Shown here piece after piece: positions 57,251 through 64,000 of a stretch of DNA of 64,000 nucleotides. Within the stretch, counting starts at the first letter, position 1. Every line of letters starts with the position of its first letter. Source of the stretch: Toxoplasma gondii ME49 (Eukaryota; Apicomplexa; Conoidasida; Eucoccidiorida; Sarcocystidae); assembly GCF_000006565.2 (NCBI RefSeq), contig NC_031472.1, positions 835,227 through 899,226 of the forward strand, in the 5' to 3' direction. Under the pieces are notes generated by a model, which worked only from the letters and a program-made list of their open reading frames with translations, did not search any database and was not told the DNA's origin. A program made the translations under genes and the position numbers.

Positions 57251-59494
57251 CGGGACGGGATACAGACTGCGGAATTCGACAGGTGGTTGCAACTGACGCA
57301 CCCTCAGCTTCACCCTGCATGCATGCTTCACTGGCGTCTAGAGTGAAATGGTTTGGAACCCGGAAAAGGGGCTTTTCTCAGAAACTGGGAGTCGAATCCC
57401 GAGGTACCCCGTGCAGGGTCTTCGCAGCTCCATGCGCACGGCAGCAAGACAGAACTCCACTCGGCAGGATTGGAGAAGACTAGCATTTGGGCACTGTTTT
57501 TTCGTGTTTAACCGAGGAGTGCTTCTACCCTCAGTGACTCGAGCTCGGACAGGAACTGGAGCGGCTGCTGTAGAGATGTAAATCGCTCTTTTCGAAATAC
57601 CATGGAGTTAACTCGCAGCAACAATTCTTGCCAAAAGAGAAGAAGCACTCTCACGCAGACTTTGACTGCCAGTTCGAGTACTGCTGGTAAAAACATTTCA
57701 TGTACGAGATCGCCGCTTTCGTCCTGCTTGCTGGACTGTATACTCGTGGCAACTGCTCCGATCCGGGTGACGCTACGCTGCCCAGATACCGTCAGAACGT
57801 GAAGAGGCGGAGATCCGTCTTTTGCATTTCGCCTTGTGTTCTTTCGAGTGAAACAGATACTTCTTCTGTGCCTTCCGAAAGCCAGATTACATTTGCGTCA
57901 GATGCGCAAGAACTACAGACGAGATGCATGGCAACTCGTGAATGATTATTCGATGAAGTTGACCAGGGGGTACACGAAAGACAAAGAAACACAAGCAATC
58001 CCCCCATGATACCGGAGATCGCCTCTTCTCGTGACGCCAAACAACACCCTAACTGCTAACGTTTGGTTCTATCAGCCATGTCACAACAAACACGCCTAAT
58101 CGGCTGGGATTCCCGGAAGATACAGACACGAGAAAAGCATTCTGGTGTCGGCCAGGATATCAAGTATTATCTTGCAATAATCGGCCCGACGACGGAACCA
58201 GCGTCGCTGGCTTTGACTATTTGCGGGTGCAGCTAACACTGTAGGCTAACATGGATGCCACATTACCCCTCAAATACCGATTCCATGTCAACAGGTGATG
58301 AGTGGAACTGGTTTATGGGGCAGCGCGGCGTACTCTATAAACTACTAGGACGATTCCTGCTTTTCAGGGAAACCTTCCCCGTAGTTTCCGTTGAAATGAC
58401 TGCTTTATCCTTCCCTTCAGGAAGAAAATATCCAATCAAGAAAAGTGACATAAAATGACACTCTGGTGGCTGATCAGGCCCCACCAGCTGGCGGGAAAAG
58501 ACGACCTCTCTGGCCCCGCTGTGGTTGAGCCTCTCGACGCTTCACGAGCCGGGGCTGGGATCTCTCTCCACGCGAATCCCTATCGCACTCTAACACGTTG
58601 TTTAAAATTCGGAACCGCGACTTAAGGGGCGCGCAAAAGTCAACGTTGTGCCTCGATGTGTATTCGTGCCTATCTATGGAGCGGGCGGCTGACACCGGCG
58701 TGGGCCGCCTTCGCATTTCACTATTTTCACACGTGGAGCATTTCTACTTACGTAAAGCTGTAATAGCTATGCAGTGAGATGTCTGAGGATCAGCCAAGGA
58801 CTTCTTCAGTTGGTAAATGACAAGCGTATTCACGACGAATTATTTATCCGTCAAGCAAAACCGGCAAATGCGGAGTGCTTCGATGTGAACAGGATGAACG
58901 TGCACCACCCCGTTTCCGCGCAGCGTGGCAAGACGTATAACACGCAAGATCTCACGCATTCCAACATTGCATGGACTTCGCACACGCAACGACCCTTCCA
59001 CTCACCACCCCTCCAGGGTTTGTCGTTTTCACAGCTCCCTCATCGGGTTCACACTCTTCTCGAATCCAGAGACGAGCTCACGTGCGAACTGGAAGAGGAG
59101 GCACCGCGGTGGCACTTCTCGTGAAACCAAAAAACCTACGGTGTCACGGTTCTCGACTGTTCCAACATAAATCCACAGTCAACAACGAGGCACAAGACAC
59201 GAATACAGTTCGTCGCAAAATCCTTGTGGACGTTGTCGCGAATAAAGCATTTTTCCATTCATCATCGGCAGGCGGGTGTCACGCGCCCTCACTTTTTATT
59301 AGCCACCCTCTACGCGTGGCACTGGCACAAGTGCACAGCGAAGAGCGAATAAACCTGATTCACGCATGTCTAGTCATTCCCTTTGAATGATCACAAGGAT
59401 CAGCGAGAGTGGACGTTTGTCAATCGAGTCTTCTTCCACAGCCGGCCCACGAGGAACGTCGCTTCGTCTCTTTCCAAAAGTAGTGCAATGCGTC
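57251..59494. other. Intergenic stretch upstream of the large low-complexity gene
   Basis: The base composition is more AT-rich than to the left. At 57700-57945 (+) an ATG opens an 81-codon frame with a signal-peptide-like start (MYEIAAFVLLAGL). On the other strand an overlapping frame from an ATG at 58007 also looks leader-like. Neither has homology and only one, if any, can be real. The rest shows no coding signal. The promoter of the gene starting at 57250 must lie here. Confidence 0.45.
57700..57945 (+). CDS. Possible small secreted protein
   Basis: ATG 57700 to stop 57943-57945, 81 codons. The first 20 residues look like a signal peptide, followed by a Cys-containing short chain (CISPCVLSS) and SESQITFASDAQ, faintly reminiscent of one strand of SRS domains. 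Too short for a whole SRS domain, and no splice partners were found. It may be a remnant or a chance frame. Confidence 0.2.
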   Translation: MYEIAAFVLLAGLYTRGNCSDPGDATLPRYRQNVKRRRSVFCISPCVLSSETDTSSVPSESQITFASDAQELQTRCMATRE

Positions 59495-60070
59495 TTACAG
59501 CACTTGTTGCATTGCGATTCCAGAAGCAACCACAAGCAAGAAAGTGAAGAGAGACTGAGTCTCACATCCAGACACCACCACCACCGTCGATGTAACGGTA
59601 CGCGTAACTTCCTCTTCTTTGGGATTAACATCAAGGATTAGGTGGCTGTTTGCCGCATGGCCTGTGAAAGTGCTGTGCGCCGCTTGCCACGAGTAGCTGA
59701 TGGTGACGGGGTCTTTTACCTCAGGAATTTTGAGGATACCATAGTTTGACTTACTGTCGCCTCCGCTCCAGAACTGAAAATCTGGAGGCGCGATAGGAAA
59801 CATGGTTTGGTAGGTCGCTTTTGTTGCATCTGTGCAGTTTGGCTCCTCCCCCGGACACACGTACTTTGACACATCTTGCGGATTTGATGCGATTGCTCCG
59901 GGACACTGAATCGTGACGCTGTCACCAGAATGCACTAAGATCCTCTTTCTTCCGAAACTGGTCCTGCAAGTCGAAAAAACAGCGAAGTGCTCTTCCGCGT
60001 GGGCAGTCCACGACGGCACCCAACAGAGCAGCACGGCACCAAATGCACACAAGAGACGTGACGTCCTCAT
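59495..60070 (-). CDS. SRS-type (SAG-related) GPI-anchored surface antigen, short form
   Basis: Intronless, 191 residues from ATG 60070 (A at -3). Signal peptide at residues 1-25 (LLCAFGAVLLCWVPS). The extracellular part has Cys at 35, 56, 72 and 79 with the spacing and context of the first half of an SRS domain (TCRTS, SVTIQCPG, VCPGEEPNCT) and a family-like strand YGILKIPEVKDPVTISYSW. A Thr/Val stalk follows, then Cys169 and a hydrophobic tail (SLFTFLLVVASGIAMQQVL) typical of a GPI-attachment signal. N78 in NCT is a potential glycosylation site. SRS proteins coat coccidian parasites and act in host-cell attachment and immune interaction. Most have one or two complete six-Cys domains; this one has five Cys in the mature part, so it is a reduced or divergent member. 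A different secreted beta-sandwich family is possible. Confidence 0.65.
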   Translation of the reverse strand: MRTSRLLCAFGAVLLCWVPSWTAHAEEHFAVFSTCRTSFGRKRILVHSGDSVTIQCPGAIASNPQDVSKYVCPGEEPNCTDATKATYQTMFPIAPPDFQFWSGGDSKSNYGILKIPEVKDPVTISYSWQAAHSTFTGHAANSHLILDVNPKEEEVTRTVTSTVVVVSGCETQSLFTFLLVVASGIAMQQVL

Positions 60071-61946
60071 TGTTCTAGATCCGAAACTGCGAACCTCCTA
60101 GGTAGAATCAGTTCGTCACCATGCGGTACCTAACCGCCACACGAAACAATTTCGGAGTATTAAAACAACAGCAGTGCAATGGCGCCCCTGCACGAGCGAA
60201 CAGAATATTCAGTGGCTTCAAAGAAGTTCCCGGTGCTCTGTTACTACGAGTATGGCGCAAGCTCAACGCTGGGCGTTTTAATAATGACTTTGTCTAATTA
60301 ATGTAGCAAAAACTGGTCATGCCAGCAGTTGTACCAGGTGTCGCAGGTTTGCGTCGCAAAAGCGTAATTGCGCGAAGCGCCGGCCTCGCGCGCCAATCTT
60401 CGAAGCACACGATCCCTGATTCAGTGGCTACAGGAGGGGCCGACGGTGTGGCAAAAATGGCTGGCAGACCGTCCATCCATTGCAGTTGCTCTCCCCTGTT
60501 GGACTAAAACCGCATAAATAATTCTCGAGTAACCGATTTGTTTGTTTCTAAGGTCCCCATCGTCGTCCATGGAATCTGTTTTAGTGGAGAATGCCGGAAT
60601 GTCTGAGATGCTTAGTTGTTCAAGTCAGCATTCCAGCTGGAGCGGTGCTGGCGTCAGCATTCGAAATCCCCCCGTGACGGCGCATCGGACCGAAAAGCAG
60701 ATTTTTGCCTAGTCCGGTCAACAAAACACTGTGGGAAACCAGAATGATGGAAGATCTGCATGGGATAAATGGAGCAGCCGGACGGGTCCTGACACTGGTA
60801 TGAGCCCTTGCTGCTTTCTAGTCGACACCTGTCATCGACATCGGATTAGAAGCGACGTGTAGTTCATTAGAGAATAGTTCGTGGGTCATATCTACAAAAT
60901 CTTTGTGTCTTTTACAGGGTGGATTCACTGTCATATTTCAGAAAAGATAGCGAGGCTTTCCATGGTTTTGCCAGCCGTCTTCCCTTCGCCTCACTCGTTG
61001 ACGTCTATGGCGGTCAGTTTTGTGTCACGGTCTGAAGTTGTAAGGTTTAACCTCGGTCAGACAGGTATTTTCCTTGGAATAATCAACCGACGCCTGATTC
61101 AATCTTCAGGTATGCTCCGTAGCTCTCACCATACGTATTTCGAAAGGGATAGACATCACGACGTCACCTGGGAAACAGAATTTGTGTTAGACTCGCGATA
61201 CAGCGAAAACCTCATTGCCGATGTGAGGCCCTTTGCGATGCTTGCCCTTTGTTACAGCTACAAATTGATCACCTGCCCCTCGTTTTATAGTGAGGCAGTA
61301 ATCGCCTTGTAGCAAATCAGCGTGCAGATCATAAGCATATCCCGTATGGGGAAAGAATTCACATGACACCATGGGATGAAGTGAAAATTGTGTCTTTTTG
61401 AGGGGGCGTCACAGACTGCACTTTCCCGCCTCAGAAAGTGCGAATGTATGGATGTGCCTTTCTTTTCGCTAGCCTGTTCGGCTTTTGAAGGATTGAGGCA
61501 GATAGGATGGCAACAGGCAGGGCATCCTTTCAACTGTACGAGTTCGCGCTAGGTTTAGAACGTCGCACCACATAGATAACGTTCACGGCGCGCATTGAGT
61601 ACTTGTGGGGTGTTTCTCGAGAACCGATCCGGTTGCCGCTAAGAGCCTCAACTCACAAGATTGATGAATGGAACAACAGAGGCGATCCGGATAGAAAGGT
61701 AATAATGCGGCGTCCACACAAGTGACGAGCTTCCTTACCCTAACAATGGAGGTTACTGCAGCTTTCCCTCAACAGTTGGCAGGTCCCGTATTGTACGGTA
61801 ACCGAATAGGCAGTATCATCTTTCCTCGTTCCCACTTGACCCATCTTCTCCACTCGTTTCGCTGCTGGGATGTGTTTGCTTCACCCAAAGTGGAACGGCA
61901 TGGCACATGCGTCCTTGAGTCCTTTCGCACAAAGCAATCAAGAAAC
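60071..61946. other. Intergenic between SRS-type gene and unknown gene
   Basis: No convincing gene. A plus frame of up to 143 codons (60881-61312) and a short minus ORF (61372-61187) are present without homology or signals. The promoter of the SRS-type gene should lie just right of 60070; no motif was identified. Confidence 0.5.
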
Positions 61947-63626
61947 TTACGCTTCCTCATCAGATGGACAATGCATCAATACGTCCACCACATCCTCCAA
62001 GAAGCTCAGGCTGTCGGAAAAGCCATTCGACGAAGGCGATGCTTCGAAAATGTCTTGCGCGTCGTGAATCTCGCTTTCGTAGATCTGACTCAAGATATGT
62101 GTCTGAAGCATATCAAGCAAATCTCGCTGTTCGCGTCGGGCAGACTGCCGCAAGTTAGTCTGTTTGACGTTCCGGCTCTCCATTGTTGGTAGACGCAACT
62201 GGCAGAAGCTACTCGAAACGTTAGCGGTTACCCCTCGGGTAGCTGCCTGCAAGGCTGATATGGAAAGAGAGGAAGACACGTGCGATGTCATGCTCCGCAG
62301 AGACGACTTTGTTATGGTAGATAGGGAATCGTCACTGAGGGAGCAGTCCACCCCGTCACAGACAGACACCGGAACGGTTTCACCACGCTGTTGTTTGAGG
62401 ACGGACTGAGAGTACTTGTGAACTCGCGCCACGCCGTAGGTCTCGCAGATGTAGTCCCGAAGGTCTCCAGTTTCACGCACCAATTCATGCAGTTCCTTAA
62501 AAAACTGCCATGCTGTCAGCAGAGGGACTTTTAAATCCCTCGTCCCGTCTTTGAAACTCCTCCGCCGGTCCCTGGACCCGTCACTATCAGGTTCTGCGGA
62601 CACTGCACGACATTTGCGTCCACCTCTTGTGTAACTCGAGGAATCTGCTAGCAATTTGCCAGGTTCCCGCTTGTCAACGCTACACCGCGCCTGCCACGGG
62701 TCCGGTTCCTCCGCATTATCCACATTCCTCTCGGCTTCTCTACGCTTGATGCTGCCGGTGATTTCCCTCGCACTGGGGCTGTCTGGTACAAAATGAGGGT
62801 ATGTTCGCAGGGATGCTTGAACTCCAGCAGACGTTTTCGCGAATGCCAGAGCCTTTTCTTCAACTGATGGTGGAGATGCTTGCGCGGTGTTTGGCGGGTG
62901 TTTCGGCATTTGCACCTCGCGTGAGGAACCGGCTTGGGTTCGGCGGGATGTGGGTACCGCTTCTGCAGTCACCGGACTCCTTGTGCCCTCGTGGATTACA
63001 ATCAGCGTGTCACTGGAATAAGTGTTCCTTTTAGAAGATCCAATTGTTCGTGGGAGTGACCCAGTTTCTCTCCCGCATGAGCGTACTGCATGAATCAACG
63101 CCCCCTGTGTCTGTGCTGTACAAACTGGTAGACTCTGTCGAACTGAGACACCTTCATAACCAGCTGCATGATGACAGCAGTTCCTTTTCTCAGCAGGACG
63201 AGGGCGGTCAGTGTGCCGGGATATGAGACACACAGCAGTCTCGCCGTCTTCTCTGAGACAACTTTTGGAAGTTTCTGGCAGGTTCACGGAACCTCTTTTG
63301 AAACTCTGGCACATGCCAGAGCTGTGCGGTTCCACCGTTGTCAGGCTACAGGCAGTTTTTCCGGAGCACACGCTCGCCAGAGGGTAGTGAACCGCGGAAT
63401 CCTGCGGTGGTAGGACGTCGCAAACTGACAACTCGGTCAAAGGCACGCGGTGTTGAAGTGGGCAAGAAAGTTTGTCTGCTGCTTTCGCTTCGAATTCATG
63501 AAGTTCCCCGGCTTTTTGATCCCCTGCATCCAGGACAGTTCGTGCTAGTTTCTGCATCCCCTGCATATGATTTAGCCAGGCTGAAACTCGGGCCTGAGCC
63601 ACTGACATGCCTTCGAAAAATCCCAT
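61947..63626 (-). CDS. Hypothetical protein of 559 residues
   Basis: Continuous frame from the ATG at 63626 (MGFFEGMSVAQARVSAWLNH) to a stop at 61947. The frame is open to about 63650 upstream without another ATG. The N-terminus is an amphipathic helix. Most of the middle is polar and rich in Ser, Cys, Arg and Pro. Residues about 365-410 look folded (LLTAWQFFKELHELVRETGD, then DLRDYICETYGVARVHKYSQ). The C-terminus is acidic and helical (REQRDLLDMLQTHILSQIYE). No signal peptide, membrane span or known domain was recognised. Its many Cys and low GC differ from the genes on the left. Confidence 0.55.
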   Translation of the reverse strand: MGFFEGMSVAQARVSAWLNHMQGMQKLARTVLDAGDQKAGELHEFEAKAADKLSCPLQHRVPLTELSVCDVLPPQDSAVHYPLASVCSGKTACSLTTVEPHSSGMCQSFKRGSVNLPETSKSCLREDGETAVCLISRHTDRPRPAEKRNCCHHAAGYEGVSVRQSLPVCTAQTQGALIHAVRSCGRETGSLPRTIGSSKRNTYSSDTLIVIHEGTRSPVTAEAVPTSRRTQAGSSREVQMPKHPPNTAQASPPSVEEKALAFAKTSAGVQASLRTYPHFVPDSPSAREITGSIKRREAERNVDNAEEPDPWQARCSVDKREPGKLLADSSSYTRGGRKCRAVSAEPDSDGSRDRRRSFKDGTRDLKVPLLTAWQFFKELHELVRETGDLRDYICETYGVARVHKYSQSVLKQQRGETVPVSVCDGVDCSLSDDSLSTITKSSLRSMTSHVSSSLSISALQAATRGVTANVSSSFCQLRLPTMESRNVKQTNLRQSARREQRDLLDMLQTHILSQIYESEIHDAQDIFEASPSSNGFSDSLSFLEDVVDVLMHCPSDEEA

Positions 63627-63676
63627 GCTATCCGCTAGGTGCGGGAACAAAGAATTGCTGACCGTTGCTCAGAAAA

Positions 63677-63976
63677 TCACTCAGGTGGGACTGAAGAAGA
63701 GAGAACTCCCAGACTAACATGCTTTTGATTCCCACCTCCTTGTTTTCCTTCCTCTGTTCTAGCATTTTGCAGATATGCTTGGCGCCTCCGTCTCCCACGG
63801 GTGGACTGGCGGTTGTGGTCGACAATAAGAAGGTAGTAGAACAAAGTAGATGATATAAAGATCAGATCCGTCTCCACAAAATCGATGTTGCCAAATTCAG
63901 TATGTTCGCTATTAGGAGAGATCTCCACACATTCGGCATAGGATTGGAAACATCTCCGATCAATGCCGTATTGCAT
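63677..63976 (-). CDS. Open frame at window edge
   Basis: ATG 63976 to stop at 63677, 99 codons, with one hydrophobic stretch (FISSTLFYYLLIV). It lies directly upstream of the 559-residue gene on the same strand. It could be a small gene, a 5' exon of that gene (no matching splice phase was found) or chance. Confidence 0.2.
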   Translation of the reverse strand: MQYGIDRRCFQSYAECVEISPNSEHTEFGNIDFVETDLIFISSTLFYYLLIVDHNRQSTRGRRRRQAYLQNARTEEGKQGGGNQKHVSLGVLSSSVPPE

Positions 63977-64000
63977 CAGCGACCGACGGCCACCCCAGCA

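Noticed and set aside
60881..61312. 143-codon plus-strand frame upstream of the SRS-type gene
   Set aside because: No known domain, no leader, no splice partners; probably chance in a lower-GC region.
1..64000. tRNA, rRNA, prokaryotic operons, phage or defence systems
   Set aside because: No cloverleaf or rRNA signature was noticed by eye, and gene structure is clearly eukaryotic. I found no evidence for a multi-gene new system; a tRNAscan or Infernal run would be needed to exclude small RNAs.

Overview
The window reads as nuclear DNA of a cyst-forming coccidian (Toxoplasma, Neospora or Hammondia type). Three things point there. Genes are split by many short introns with pyrimidine-rich 3' ends. 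Long TA microsatellites sit between genes and inside introns. One ORF encodes a small GPI-anchored protein of the SRS (SAG-related sequence) type, a family of these parasites. I cannot settle the genus or species. No prokaryotic features (operons, Shine-Dalgarno sites, CRISPR, insertion sequences) and no convincing tRNA or rRNA gene were seen.

Layout. 0-2.2 kb: C-terminal half of an M20-family metallopeptidase (+). 4.6-5.9 kb: single-exon secreted protein with one membrane span (-), a dense-granule-like candidate. 7.7-10.3 kb: ATP11/ATPAF1, the mitochondrial F1-ATPase assembly factor (-), head to head with 11.8-21.3 kb: SLY1, the Sec1/Munc18 protein of ER-Golgi fusion (+). All 15 SLY1 exons join in phase. 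22.9-25.3 kb: YggT/YlmG-family protein with a long N-terminal extension (-). 27-31.2 kb: ClpP-like protein that has lost the catalytic Ser and His, so ClpR-like (+). These last two are both plausible apicoplast proteins and are neighbours. 33-36.3 kb: two-exon membrane protein of unknown function (-). 37.2-38.1 kb: small organelle-targeted candidate (+). 39.8-41.3 kb: a region open on both strands that I could not settle. 42-47.2 kb: multi-exon coiled-coil protein (-). 47.8-51.3 kb: single-exon secreted coiled-coil protein (-). 51.5-57.3 kb: about 1920-residue low-complexity protein (-). 57.3-64 kb: lower-GC stretch with the SRS-type antigen (-) and a 559-residue unknown protein (-).

The genes form no operon or pathway. 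The loose themes are housekeeping (ATP synthase assembly, vesicle fusion, peptide turnover), plastid function (YggT, ClpR) and lineage-specific secreted proteins. Exon borders were worked out by hand from homology, GT/GC-AG signals and phase agreement, so the unrecognised genes are less certain than the recognised ones.
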